Part shown: positions 32,824 through 64,000 of the stretch, piece by piece | How the letters are laid out: every line of letters starts with the position of its first letter | How positions within the stretch are numbered: position 1 is the stretch's first letter | DNA from: Akebia trifoliata | Lineage: Eukaryota > Streptophyta > Magnoliopsida > Ranunculales > Lardizabalaceae | Reading direction: 5' to 3' | Assembly (NCBI GenBank): GCA_017979445.1 | Contig: CM030711.1 | Coordinates: forward strand, 5,363,221-5,427,220 | Length of the DNA: 64,000 nucleotides | Program-made: the position numbers and the translations under genes | The notes under the pieces: generated by a model | What the model was told of the DNA's origin: nothing | Database searches by the model: none | What the model saw: only the letters and a program-made list of their open reading frames with translations

Positions 32824-33085
32824 GAGTTTTATTGGTCTTTGTTACAATTAATATTTTAAAAATCGGTTAGATCGTTGACTCGTATGACTCTCCGGGTTGG
32901 TCCAAAGTGATCCAACCAATGGGTCTAATGGCTTGGATTCAAAAATGAAATATTGAGAGAATATTTTTGGTTTCTTCTCAAAATTAGGTAACTTCAACTT
33001 CAAAAACATGATCCAATGTCACTTGATGATGTAGATTACAAGATTTTAAGAACTTTTAAACACAAAAAGATTCTCTCCTCTCCCT

Positions 33086-33113
33086 CCCCCCCCCCCCCCC
33101 CCCCCCCCCCCCC
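33086..33113. repeat. 28-base C tract
   Basis: An uninterrupted poly(C) run in a CT-rich context. It could be real or partly an assembly or polishing artefact. Confidence 0.9.
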
Positions 33114-34571
33114 TTCGAATTTGAAATTTGAAATTTAAGAGTTTAATGGCCGTTCATTTTCAAAGAATGGATCAAGCCCAAAGAAAATATTTTTATTTTA
33201 CTTTATTTATTTATTTTAAATCTGGTCTAGACAAGAAATTTAAGGGTTGTCTTACAAAGCATGAGTCCCTACAACTAAAATCTTACAAAGTTTGATCATT
33301 TTCCATTAGTTTGTAAGAGAAGACCTAGAGTAAGGGGCATGTTACCAATTTTAAAAACATGGGGCATATCAAATATTCACCAAATTATAGAGGGTATGTA
33401 AAAAATCACCCAAAAGTTAGACCGGTCCTTTCACAAACCCAGTGGCCCTCACCGGTCAAACCAGGAAAATCAGGCGGGCTAATTGATTTTTTTAAGATTG
33501 GGTTTACTCGATCCATTGAAGCTAATGGGTTTGATCCAACCTGGTCGCACCAGCTGGTCTGGTTTTTAAAACACTGCATACGATGAAATCATCTATATCT
33601 ACATCCTTAATTTATCACTTATCAAACCTGTCTTAATGGGATCCCAAATGGGTCAATGTATAAGTTGATTCACATTAAAAATCTCACTCATTCACGAATG
33701 ATACTGACGATTCACCTGAATCATCTCGATCTTCCATGAATTTTAAAACCAGTTTTGGATCTAATTCGATAAAATATGGCATGTTTTTTATCTGATCCAA
33801 CGATAAAAATAGAGATGATTAGGATGGTTCAAACCATTCAATTAATTATATTTCTATCTAAATCCTAATTTTAAAAAATATATACTTTATTTTATCTATT
33901 CAAATACTGGTGGTTCCTGATGCCCTAAATCTTGTCATACATAACATTCAACAATGAATAGAATTTGGTTCTCTCTTAATAGGAACCACCACATTCTACT
34001 TTCATCCTTATACCATCTTTTCTAAACCTTTCAAAAGGTAGGGTAGGAAGAGTTTTGACTTTGTAAAGCAAAATGGGAATCCCAACAAACTTTATGTAAA
34101 GTTTATATGATAGCTAATACTTTAGAATGTGACACTTGATACAACAAGCTGATATAAAGATAAACATGTCTTGGACAGAAAGACCTACAATGCTCACCTT
34201 CTGTGATTTCTTATTCCATGTTTATTGGACATAAAATCACAAAATATAAAAAAAAAAAAAAAAAAAAAAGTTAAAAACATTCTCAAACTGTCTAATGCCT
34301 CTTAAGTTTTCAGACCACTAATATGGAAAGAAATTATATTTTTGGTGGAATCAATTGTATTGGTGGGTTTTGCTTCTTTGTTGGACAAGTCAAGACAATG
34401 TGATGAGGTTGAACATAGCAGAACGCCTGGGAGAAAAGCTAATTAATGTGAGACTTAAATAACAAACAACAATAAATAAATATCCCAATAATTTTCCAAG
34501 AGAGAACATAGAATTGTAACTATAAAACTCACGAGAATAAAGATGGATAGGTTGATTTGAGTTTACCTTCA
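33114..34571. other. intergenic, 3' side of GCN5
   Basis: AT-rich, with a poly(A) run at 34250-34269. The 3' UTR of the minus-strand GCN5 gene should start just below 34571, but no single poly(A) signal stands out. No other gene seen. Confidence 0.5.
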
Positions 34572-55028
<20,457 letters not shown>

Positions 55029-55216
55029 TTGTGCTCTAGGGTTTTTGATCTAGGATTTTTTGCAGAATTCCAAGAAATTTTGTCGTGAGATTAGGGTTTT
55101 TCAGAGTGAGATAATGAGAAATAAATTTCTCAGACAAAGTTAGGGCTTTTCCAGCACGATTCAGTTGGGTGGCAAAACTGATAGTCTGTAACGGCCCACG
55201 TTTTTCACAAAACCTG

Positions 55217-56423
55217 TTTAGGGGCTTGTTGCTAAATAATTCCTAACTATTGGACTTTAACTTAATAAAATTTTCTTTCTAAACAATTTGGCGCTTTTGA
55301 CAAACTTTAAACTACCCAAAATACCCCTTTCATGTATCTTAACTTTCCTAAGTTTAAAAATGTGAATCATGGATATTAAAAAAAAAAAAAAATGAGCTAC
55401 CCATAATTTCAAAGATTTAGATGTAATTTTCCATATATTTCAATGACGTGATAAGGAATGACCAATAAATAACGACATTCTTATATTTTTTAAGATTTAG
55501 CCATAACGTTCAATTTAAACGTATATTTTGCCACTATAATATATACATTTTGGGTATTTTAGAAAGACCTACCGAGTTTAAAACTCAAAAAAAAAAGAAA
55601 ATTTGAAATCATTGAGGCTTGATGGTCAATAACAAACCTTGTCCTTTTAAATGTCGCAAGACTCAACACTATGAGCCATTTTACATGTTCGGCGTCGATC
55701 TTAGATTCAAGCCTTGACCTTCTATAAGATTGAAGTAATGAATCTCAACACTTAAAAAATCGAAACTCGACACTAAAACGTCGAGTCTCAATGATTTCAT
55801 TTTATTTTTTGAGCTCAACACGAATAGATCTTTTCTAAACACCCAAAATGCATATATAATATTGTGGTGAAATGGCTAGTCGAATCAAATGTAATAACTA
55901 AATCTTCAAAATTATAAGAACCTCGTTATGTGTTCATCATTCATTGTCACAAATTGTTCAAATATATAAAATGTGAATAATTTTGAGTGACCTTAGGCTA
56001 GAACTTCATATTGCACTTCTTGATGCGAAAGTGGATAGGAACCGTGGATGCTTTTTCACTCGAGATACGAGTGAAAAAGCATCTATGGTTCCCATACATA
56101 TTCACGTCAAAAAAGTGTGATATGAGGTTCCAGCTTGAGGCCACTCTAGCACAACTCATAAAATATTACATATAATCTTTGAAAGTACGAATATATCGTT
56201 CTCCATTCAAGATTCACCCTCGCAAATTGTTGGAATTGGGCATAATCAATGTTTAAAAACTAAATTAAATTAAAAGATGTGAGAAAAAAAACATTTTGGG
56301 TACTTTAAAACTTGTTAAAAGAAAGACAAGGCTCATGGACCATTTTAGAAGAAAAAAATACTTATTGAACTATTAAGTTATAGTCCAAAATTCAAGTATT
56401 ATTTAGCAACAAAACCCTAAATC
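55217..56423. mobile_element. long-TIR foldback (MULE-like) element
   Basis: Terminal arms of about 110 bp are imperfect reverse complements. The left arm has TTGTTGCTAAATAAT, then GGACTTTAACTTAATA and ACTACCCAAAATAC. The right arm has the complements ending ATTATTTAGCAACAAAACCCTAAAT. Noncoding. It sits about 190 bp upstream of the GCN5 start codon, so it borders the promoter. A MITE is nested inside. Confidence 0.68.
55971..56159. mobile_element. palindromic MITE (CCATAGAT family), best-preserved long form
   Basis: The left arm GAGTGACCTTAGGCTAGAAC and the right arm GTTCCAGCTTGAGGCCACTC pair along about 90 bases. The core is GATGCTTTTTCACTCGAGATACGAGTGAAAAAGCATC, split here as GATGCTTTTTCACTCGAG and ATACGAGTGAAAAAGCATC: a near-perfect hairpin. 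Nested in the foldback element upstream of GCN5. Confidence 0.78.
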
Positions 56424-56433
56424 AAGGTCAATT

Positions 56434-57262
56434 AAGTAATTTTTCTTTGTTTCTATCTTTACTATCACAGCATCTCCCTTACACAAAATAAAGTGCTTGG
56501 CAGCTAAATTTGGAAGGCCAAAAATTGCCTGTATATTTGCATTTAATATTATTATTATCCAGATTCATTAAGTAATTTTCCATTGTCTTTAATCTTTATT
56601 TTTATTATTACAGTGTCCGCCTTGCAAGGAAAAAAGTGGTTGACAGTCAAATTTGGAATACCAAAATTGCCCCCACATTCGCATTTAACCTTATTATTAT
56701 GAAAGTTCATTAAGTAAATTTTCATTGTTTTTATCTTTACTAAGATAGCATCTGCCTTACGCAGAATAAAGTGGTTAACAACCAAAGTTGAAAGGTCAAA
56801 ATTTCCCTTACATTCGCATTTAACATTATTATTACTAAGGTTCATTAAGTAATTTTTCATTGTCTTTATCCTTACTAAAATAGCGTCTACCTCACGAGAA
56901 ACAAAGTGGATGACAACAAATTTGAAAAATCAAAATTGCCACTACATTTGCATTTGATATTATTATTATCCAGGTTTCATTAAGTAATTTTTCATTGTCT
57001 TTATCTTTATCTTTACTATTACAGTGTTAGCCTCGCATGGAAAAAAGTGGTTGACAGCAAAATTTAAAATACCAAAATTTCCCTCACATTCGTATTTAAC
57101 CTTATTATTATCAAGGTACATTAAGTAATTCTTTATTGTATTTTATTTTTACTAAGATAATGTACGTCTTACGTGGAATAAAGTGGTTGACAACAAAATT
57201 TGGAAAGCCAAAATTGTCCTCACATTCGCATTTAACATTATTATTATTATTAAGGTTCATAA
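56434..57262. repeat. tandem array, block 1 (about 138-bp unit)
   Basis: About six units begin with ATTAAGTAATTTTTCATTG, near 56434, 56567, 56708, 56843, 56979 and 57119, spaced 133-141 bp. Each carries AAAGTGGTTGACA and ATTCGCATTTAAC. Two subtypes occur, GGAAAAAAGTGG and GAAATAAAGTGG. Confidence 0.88.
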
Positions 57263-58511
57263 AGGGTCTGTTCTTTATAGAAGTCAGCTTTAGTTGTAAA
57301 AACTATCTTCTAGAAGAAGTAAAAACCCAGAGCCTTAAAAGCTACATCCAGTAAAAGTTTGTTTGTTATAGAAGCACATAAGGTAGAAATTGATATTCAT
57401 TTGACAACTTCTTATTTTTTGATTTTACTAAAATGACTATAATACCCTTAATGTTGATAATGCACCCCTAAAATGCACAAAAAATAACAAGAATACCTTA
57501 ATAAATATATAATTACATTATATATATATAATAAATTTATATTAAAAAATTATAAAAATAATTATTTTCAATTTAAATAATTTTATAAATTTTATAATTC
57601 TATTAAAATTTTGACAACATTTTTTCTAAAAAATAGACATATGAAAATTTTCTGATAAAAAAAATACTTGCATAATACACAATCTAACATCTACATAAAG
57701 ATGAAGACTGTTTTGGTAATAAAGTAATGATAATGAATTGCTTTTGAAATTTTTCTGATAAATAAAATACCTACATAATATATAATCCAATATCTACATA
57801 AAGATGAAAGGTGTTTTGATAATAAAGTAGTGATAATGAATTACTTTTGATTTTGGTAATAAAAATAAAGGGTATTTTGGTAGTAATCCTCTATTGGAAG
57901 ATGAAGGGTACTTTGGTAAAGATGGATGGTATTTTGATAATTTCATTTTATTTTTTAAGGCTAAGTTTAGTTAAAAATTTGATTAAAGATGAAGGGTATT
58001 TTGGTAATCTTTTTTTATTTTTTAAGGTTAAGTTTAATTGAAAATTTGATTAAAAATAAATGATATTTTGGTAAAGATGAAAAGTATTTTGGTAATTCCC
58101 TTTAGTTTTTTAAAGTTATGTTTAGTTGAAAATTTGATTAAAGATGAAGGGTATTTTGGTAAAGATGAAGGGTATTTTGATAATTCTTTTTTATTTTTTA
58201 AAGTTAAATTTGGTTGAAAATATGATTAAAGATGAAGGGTATTTTGATAATCTCCTTTTATTTTTTAAAATTAAGTTTGATTGGAAATTTGATTAAAAAT
58301 GAAAGATATTTTGATAATTACACTTGAATCATTTTATGTTTTTAGCTTCGCGCAAAAGCCATTTGAAGAAGTCCCTCTTAGATGACTTCCATTAAAACTA
58401 TTTTGGACTTCATCTGAAATTCGTGGGAGCCAAAAAAGCCTAAATGAATATCATTCATGTGGCTTAAAAGTAGAAAAAAATTGGCTCCTGAAACTCAAAC
58501 GAAAAGACCCT
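57263..58511. mobile_element. insertion within the tandem array, TIR element
   Basis: 1.25 kb starting AGGGTCTGTTC and ending GAAAAGACCCT, 10 of 11 matching as inverted repeats. It sits exactly where a new array unit should begin. The flanks TAA and TAC hint at a 3-bp duplication as in PIF/Harbinger elements, but this is not clean. No transposase seen. Confidence 0.5.
57850..58325. repeat. inner tandem repeat (roughly 55-70-bp unit)
   Basis: Six to eight diverged units of GATGAAGGGTATTTTGGTAA, then a T-rich stretch, AAGTTTAGTTGAAAATTTGA. It lies inside the TIR insertion and is unrelated to the 138-bp array. Confidence 0.75.
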
Positions 58512-59690
58512 ACGTAATTTTTCATTGTCTTTATTTTTACTAAGGTAACGTCTACCTTACATGAAATAAAGTGGTTGACAACCAAATTTGAAAAATCAAA
58601 ATTTTCACTACATTTGCATTTAATCTTATTATTATCAATGTTCATTAAGTAATTTTTCATTGTCTTTATCTTTATCTTTACTGTTACAACATCCGCCTTG
58701 CATGGAAAAAAGTGGTTGACAGCAAAATTTCGAATAGCAAAACTACCTCTACATTCGCATTTAACGTTATTATTATCAAGGTCCATTAAGTAATTATTCA
58801 TTGTCTTTATCTTTACTAAGATAATGTCTGCCTTACACGAAATAAAGTGGTTGACAACTAAATTTGGAAGGCCAAAATTGCCCTCATATTCTCATTTTTA
58901 AGTAATTTTCCATTGTCTTTATCTTTACGATTACAATGTCAGCCTTACGTGAAAAAAAATGATTGACAACAAAATTTGGAATACCAAAATTGCCTCCACA
59001 TTCGCATTTAACATTATTATTATCAAGTAGTTTTTCATTATCTTTATATTTACTAAAATAACGTCTGCCTTATGCGCAATAAGGTGGTTGACAATAAAAA
59101 TTTGAAAGACCAAAATCTCTAACCCCGCCCTGGCGCCCCCATTTGCATTATCATTATCAAGGTCCATCAAGTAATTTTTTTTTTCATTATCTTTATCTTT
59201 ACTAAGATAACATCTGGCCTACGTGAAATAAAGTGGTTGACAACAAAATTTGGAAGACAAAAATCACCCCCCCCCTCCGCCCCCATTCGTATTAAACGCT
59301 ATCATTATCAAAGTCTATTAAGTGATTTTTCATTATTTTTATCTTTACGAAGATAGTATCTACCTTACGCGAAATAAAGTGGTTGTCAACCAAATTTGGA
59401 AGACCAAAAATTCCCCCACATTCACATTTAACTTTATTATTATCAATGTTCATTAAGTAATTTTCATTGTCTTTATCTTTATTAAGGTAGTATCTATCTT
59501 ACATGGAATAAAGGGGTTGACAACAAAATTTGGAAGACCAAAACTAACCCCCCTCCCCCCTCCCCCATCATTCTCATTTAACCTGATTATTATCAAAGTC
59601 CATGAAGTAGTTTTTCATTGTCTTTATCTTTACTAAGAAAGCATTTGCATTAGTGGTTGACAACAAAATTTGGAAGACAAAAATTGCTAT
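58512..59690. repeat. tandem array, block 2 (about 138-bp unit)
   Basis: About nine units continue the array, starting near 58512, 58643, 58785, 58902, 59024, 59166, 59316, 59449 and 59602. Spacing is 117-153 bp, more irregular than block 1, with C-rich expansions near 59265 and 59550. The last unit is shortened. Confidence 0.85.
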
Positions 59691-60635
59691 GGACATACAA
59701 ACTTTTTTTTTCTTCTGTTTTTCTTTATGTCAATAGGAACCTATCAACACAAATAAATATCCAAAAAATAAATAAAAAATTACAAGTATACAATGTAAAA
59801 TGTGTGGACAAATTTATCTTGAGTTCATTGAGTTTGTCTCAAGTTTATTTAATTTAATGGTGATTCCATACAAAAACACATAAATGAAATCGAGCTTTGA
59901 GTAGAAACCTATATTCCAATGTTGTAATTTTCAAAAATCTTAATCTTGAATATTTAAAGAGAGAATCTATCCAAAACATGAAAATTTGGTAAAAAATCTA
60001 ACCGCTCACTTCGTCTTCTTCTCGCAAAACACAAACTCGATTTACTAGCTAGGGCTATTTTATTTGAAAATTATGTCCACACATATTAAAAGTTGAGGGA
60101 CTTGGTGGTCATTTAAGAAATTGTGTAATTTTCGATTAATGTAAAAAAAATGATCTTTTCTAAGTAGGGCTGCAATTTTGACGGGCCAGCTTGAGCTCAA
60201 CTCGATTGATGGGAGACCTAGACCGAGTTATGTAGAACATGAGCTTAGCTTGGGTCAGAATAACTCAACTTGACCTTAATTTAGTTGTTGGGTTCGAGTA
60301 ACCCACCTATGCCCGAACCCAAGACTATATGATAATATACAAATATTTTTATATTAATTACAAAATTTTATTTATTTATTTATTTTTTTAAATGTTTTTT
60401 ATTTAACATATAAAATTTCTTTGCTAATCAAGACAAAATCAGACTCATTCAACAAATCCAATATCCAAGTCGGACTAACCCATGCTCAGCCCAAGTTTCA
60501 AAGCTCAAACTTGGGTTAATGAACTCATGCTCAGTGATGGAGTTGCGTTGACCTTAGATTCAGGTTCAGGCTCCACTTGAGCTTGGGTCTACCCTTAAAT
60601 CCGCCAAGGGTTTGCAAACACATTTAAAAATGGGA
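59691..60635. other. intergenic, possible hAT-type MITE
   Basis: From about 60166, TAGGGCTGCAATTTTGACGGG, then repeated GAGCTTGGG, GCCCAAG and TCAACTTG motifs to about 60600, resemble subterminal DNA of plant hAT MITEs. The matching right end is not convincing. Nothing else recognised. Confidence 0.35.
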
Positions 60636-61362
60636 GATTTAGTCATACCCCTACATTTTGCAAAATATTAGAGATATCCCTCTGTGTTTTGAAATTAATG
60701 ACATGCATCCATTGACCTCAGTCTTCTACATAAACTAAGGGGAAATTATTCAAATGGCCACATCCTCAACCTTTAATAAAAAAAACCAAGATTTTTCTTT
60801 TAAAAATCAGTTATCTTCAATCTTTTTGGATAAAAATCTTAATCCTCATTATCTATCTTAAGATTTTATCTACTTTAAATCTCAAGACAAGATACAATTT
60901 TTTGACGGAGTATAAAATGATGAAATATTTTGGGTAGAAAAATTTAGGATTTTCTACAAAAGAGGCAAGGTAGAAAATGATGGATGAAAATAATGTTAAA
61001 TGTATTAAAGTTACTCTAAAAGTTGAAGAGCTTGACATTGACTGGTTTTGGGAAGAAAAAACAAATAACATTTTTGAGAAAATTGAAAATAATGGAATTT
61101 TGGGTAAAGGGTTAGTTCTAGGTTGACAACCACAAATTGAAGATAAAGTTGGGTATCTTTGTCATGAAGGTTGGAGAACTTGAAGATGATTGGTTTTAAG
61201 AAGAAAAATCTGAGTTTTTTTTGCTAGAGGTTGAATATGAGGACACTTAGTCTTTTCTTCTTAATCTATTTAGAAGACTGAGGTCAAGGAATACATCTCA
61301 TCAAATTTAAAAAATAGGGGTATCTCTAATATTCAGAAAAATGTGGGGGGTCATGTCTAAAT
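60636..61362. mobile_element. long-TIR foldback (MULE-like) element
   Basis: The arms begin GATTTAGTCATACCCCTACAT and end with an ATGTCTAAATC block. They stay reverse-complementary for about 200 bp, including ATTAGAGATA, TTGACCTCAGTCTTCTA and CAAGATTTTTCTT-type blocks. Noncoding. It lies about 360 bp upstream of the PPR start codon. Confidence 0.68.
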
Positions 61363-61718
61363 CAACCTTTTAAATTCTCTAGTTTGCAGATAGAGGGGAT
61401 GTTAAGGAAACCTGGAAAAATATCACCTTTGAAGCTCTCCTATAGTCCTGTTAACTTAAACAAGTGAGTCTCAGACCTCAGTTCTCTTCTACATAGATTT
61501 TGATGGTTACAGAAAAAAACCCATTTATTCATTTTTTTTTACTTTAAGTTTTTGAAGTTATGTGGCAGGTTATTCTTTGGATAACAGTTGCAGAGCCATA
61601 TTCGTATTCACCTTGAAAAATCTTCATTTTCAGTATTTTTTTTAAAATATTTTTTGGGGGGTATTTGAAGGACTAGGTGAGCTGTTTGTGAGGAACAGAT
61701 GCAGACCCTGTTTCAACA
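61363..61718. other. 5' flank of the PPR gene
   Basis: T-rich leader-like DNA. A short upstream ATG at 61699 opens nine codons and stops at TGA (61726-61728), overlapping the main start in another frame. It could act as a small upstream ORF. Confidence 0.4.
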
Positions 61719-64000
61719 ATGTCTGTGAATCTCCACCAGATAGTCGTAGAGACTAGTTGTCTCCACATTGTAGGTTCTACAAAGACTACTCCCAATATAG
61801 GTGTTTTGGTTGGAGTTGAATCCATTAAGAAACTGAAAGAACAGAAATTCGTCGATAGTCTGAATACATCAAGCAAAAGAAGTAGCAGAGTTTATAGAAA
61901 ATCTCAGAATGGTTTAAATTCCAATAAACCCTGTTCGGGTTCTCCGAGTTCAGTTATTGAAAACCCAAATCGATTGCGAATTAGAAAAGTTGGGTCTCAC
62001 GGGGGACGAGAAAAGACTAGTAATGGTGCAGTTAAATTCAATTCAAAGCATGGGAAACTTTCCGAGGGAAAGGTGGAGACCAAGTATTCGATGAAATGGG
62101 CTTGTTATGGAGGTTGCCTTCCATCAATATTGCGAGCATTGGAAACAGTTAACGATCTTAATGAGGCTTTGAAGCCATGGGAGGATAGCCTGAATAACAA
62201 GGAGAGGAGCATAATTCTCAAGGAGCAATCGAGTTGGGAAAGGGCTCTTGAGATCTTTGAATGGTTTAAGAGAAAGGGTTGCTATGAAGTTAATGTGATT
62301 CACTATAACATCTTGATTAGGATTCTTGGGAAAGCACATAGGTGGGACCAAGTTGAGAGTCTTTGGAATGAAATGCAAACCAAGAGAATAGCCCCAACAA
62401 ACTCGACCTATGGTACCTTGATTGATGTTTATAGCAAAGGTGGACTTAAAGAAGAAGCCCTTCTTTGGCTGGAAAAGATGAAAAATCAGGGAATGGAAGC
62501 CGATGAAGTAACAATGGGGATTGTCGTTCAAATGCACAAGAAAGCAGGGGACTTTGGAAAGGCCGAGCAGTTCTTCAAGAATTGGTCGTCGGGTAAATTG
62601 GTAAATGGAGGCAAAACTACTAAAACTACAACTAAAGATAATACTTTAGAACCTCGGTTATGTTTCAGCTTGTACACATATAATACTTTGATTGACACTT
62701 ATGGAAAGGCCGGCCAACTTCAAGAAGCCTCTGCTACATTTGCTCGGATGCTAAGAGAAGGGATTGTTCCAAACACGATAACTTTCAATACGATGATTCA
62801 CATATGTGGGAACCATGGCCAGCTTGAAGAAGTGGTTTCCCTAATGCAAAAGATGGAAGAAGTCCGATGCCCTCCCGATACAAGAACATATAACATTCTT
62901 ATCTCTCTTCACGCAAAACATGACGACATCCATGCTGCAGCAGCCTACTTTACAAAGATGAAGGAGATTGGCCTCAAGCCAGATCCTGTGAGCTACCGTA
63001 CTCTCCTATATGCATTGTCTATAAGGCATATGGTTAGGGAAGCTGAAGCCCTTGTCTTAGAGATGGACAAGCGAGATCTTGATATCGATGAGTTTACCCA
63101 ATCTGCTTTAACTAGAATGTATATAGAAGCTGGGATGCTTGAGAGGTCGTGGTCTTGGTTTGAAAGGTTTCATCTTGGGGGAAAAATGAGTTCAGAGTGC
63201 TATTCCGCCAACATTGATGCTTATGGGGAGAGTGGTCACATTCTTGAAGCCGAGAAAGCTTTTGTTTGTAGCCAAGAACGGAAGAAATTGAGCGTGCTTG
63301 AGTTCAATGTGATGATCAAGGCTTATGGGGTAGGGAGGAAATATGATAAAGCATGTGAGTTGTTCGATGTCATGGAGAAACATGGGGTTTTACCTGACAA
63401 ATGCAGCTATAATTCTCTCGTTCAGATTTTATGCAATGCCGATCTTCCACACTTAGCAAAACCTTATGTCAGAAAGATGCGGGAAATGGGATTTGTAAGT
63501 GATTGCATCCCATACTGTGCAGTGATCTCAAGTTATGTCAAACTAGGTCAATTAAAAATGGCTGAGGGACTATATAAAGAGATGGTTGGATTTGGCGTGC
63601 AACCTGACATAGTTGTTTTTGGTGTCCTTATAAATGCATTTGCTGATGTTGGAAGCGTTAAAGAAGCTATGAGCTATGTCGTTGAAATGAGAAGTGCAGG
63701 TTTTCTTGAGAACCCCATTATCTACAACTCCTTGATCAAGCTCTACACAAAAGTTGGATATTTACGAGAAGCAGAAGAAACATACAAATTACTCCAATCA
63801 TCTGATGTGGGTCCCGAAGTTTACTCATCAAATTGTATGATTGATCTCTATAGTGAGCGTGATATGGTTAGTGAGGCGGAAGAAGTTTTTGAAGACTTGA
63901 AGCGAAGGGGAGTTGCAAATGAGTTCTCATTTGCAATGATGTTGTGTATGTATAAGAGACTTGGGAGATACGAAGTAGCGGTTGGGATTGCACAGAAGAT
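61719..64000 (+). CDS. pentatricopeptide-repeat protein, At3g23020-like (partial)
   Basis: The first 760 codons of one uninterrupted frame, cut by the window edge with no intron seen. PPR proteins of this P type bind RNA, usually in plastids or mitochondria. The N-terminus (residues 1 to about 120) is basic and low in acidic residues, as in organelle targeting peptides. CYGGCLPSILRALE, then LNNKERSIILKEQSSWERAL lead into repeated PPR units of about 35 residues. Examples are VIHYNILIRILGKAHRWDQV, SLYTYNTLIDTYGKAGQL, DTRTYNILISLHAKHDD and PIIYNSLIKLYTKVGYL. From memory the order and sequence resemble Arabidopsis At3g23020 throughout. The ATG at 61719 is the first in this frame with a long reading. 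The target RNA is unknown. It is divergent to GCN5, 6.7 kb away. Confidence 0.93.
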   Translation, partial: MSVNLHQIVVETSCLHIVGSTKTTPNIGVLVGVESIKKLKEQKFVDSLNTSSKRSSRVYRKSQNGLNSNKPCSGSPSSVIENPNRLRIRKVGSHGGREKTSNGAVKFNSKHGKLSEGKVETKYSMKWACYGGCLPSILRALETVNDLNEALKPWEDSLNNKERSIILKEQSSWERALEIFEWFKRKGCYEVNVIHYNILIRILGKAHRWDQVESLWNEMQTKRIAPTNSTYGTLIDVYSKGGLKEEALLWLEKMKNQGMEADEVTMGIVVQMHKKAGDFGKAEQFFKNWSSGKLVNGGKTTKTTTKDNTLEPRLCFSLYTYNTLIDTYGKAGQLQEASATFARMLREGIVPNTITFNTMIHICGNHGQLEEVVSLMQKMEEVRCPPDTRTYNILISLHAKHDDIHAAAAYFTKMKEIGLKPDPVSYRTLLYALSIRHMVREAEALVLEMDKRDLDIDEFTQSALTRMYIEAGMLERSWSWFERFHLGGKMSSECYSANIDAYGESGHILEAEKAFVCSQERKKLSVLEFNVMIKAYGVGRKYDKACELFDVMEKHGVLPDKCSYNSLVQILCNADLPHLAKPYVRKMREMGFVSDCIPYCAVISSYVKLGQLKMAEGLYKEMVGFGVQPDIVVFGVLINAFADVGSVKEAMSYVVEMRSAGFLENPIIYNSLIKLYTKVGYLREAEETYKLLQSSDVGPEVYSSNCMIDLYSERDMVSEAEEVFEDLKRRGVANEFSFAMMLCMYKRLGRYEVAVGIAQK

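Noticed and set aside
56434..59690. CRISPR-like array
   Set aside because: Units are contiguous and diverged, without constant short repeats and unique spacers; the window is plant nuclear DNA.

Overview
The window is nuclear DNA of a flowering plant, very probably a eudicot. The signs are AT-rich intergenic DNA, GT-AG introns, germin-like protein genes, a plant-type GCN5 histone acetyltransferase, an F-box/DUF295 gene, a long pentatricopeptide-repeat (PPR) gene and many plant-type transposable elements. I cannot name the species. Most of the window is transposon-derived, and nested insertions are common.

Layout. 0-2 kb: possible 3' end of an unidentified gene, an inverted-repeat element and a LINE remnant. 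2.0-22 kb: three two-exon germin-like protein (GLP) genes, one on the minus strand (2032-2840) and two on the plus strand (16068-16863 and 21144-21952). All three encode 215 residues and share a promoter block. The space between GLP1 and GLP2 holds a cluster of palindromic MITEs (3.2-5.1 kb) and an F-box/DUF295 pseudogene (8106-14035), split near its start by a recent Ty1-copia element (8144-12987) with a 5-bp target duplication. 19-33 kb: a PIF/Harbinger-like element whose empty site is preserved in a second repeat copy, long-TIR foldback elements, a hAT-like element inside a MITE inside a foldback element, and a copia deletion derivative inserted in a LINE remnant.

34.6-55.0 kb: one large minus-strand gene, GCN5/HAG1. 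It has 13 exons, all reconstructed here with consistent phases, giving 546 residues. Its big introns hold L1-type LINE pieces, SINEs and truncated LINE tails. 55.2-61.4 kb: a foldback element, a roughly 138-bp tandem array of about 15 units split by a 1.25-kb insertion, and further TIR elements. 61719 to the end: the first 760 codons of a plus-strand PPR gene resembling Arabidopsis At3g23020, cut by the window edge.

The genes do not form a pathway. The GLPs are secreted cupin proteins of the apoplast, GCN5 is a nuclear chromatin regulator, and the PPR protein probably acts in an organelle. The more notable signals are evolutionary: a gene-conversion-like identity tract between GLP2 and GLP3, the palindromic MITE family, and several insertions dated relative to each other by nesting.
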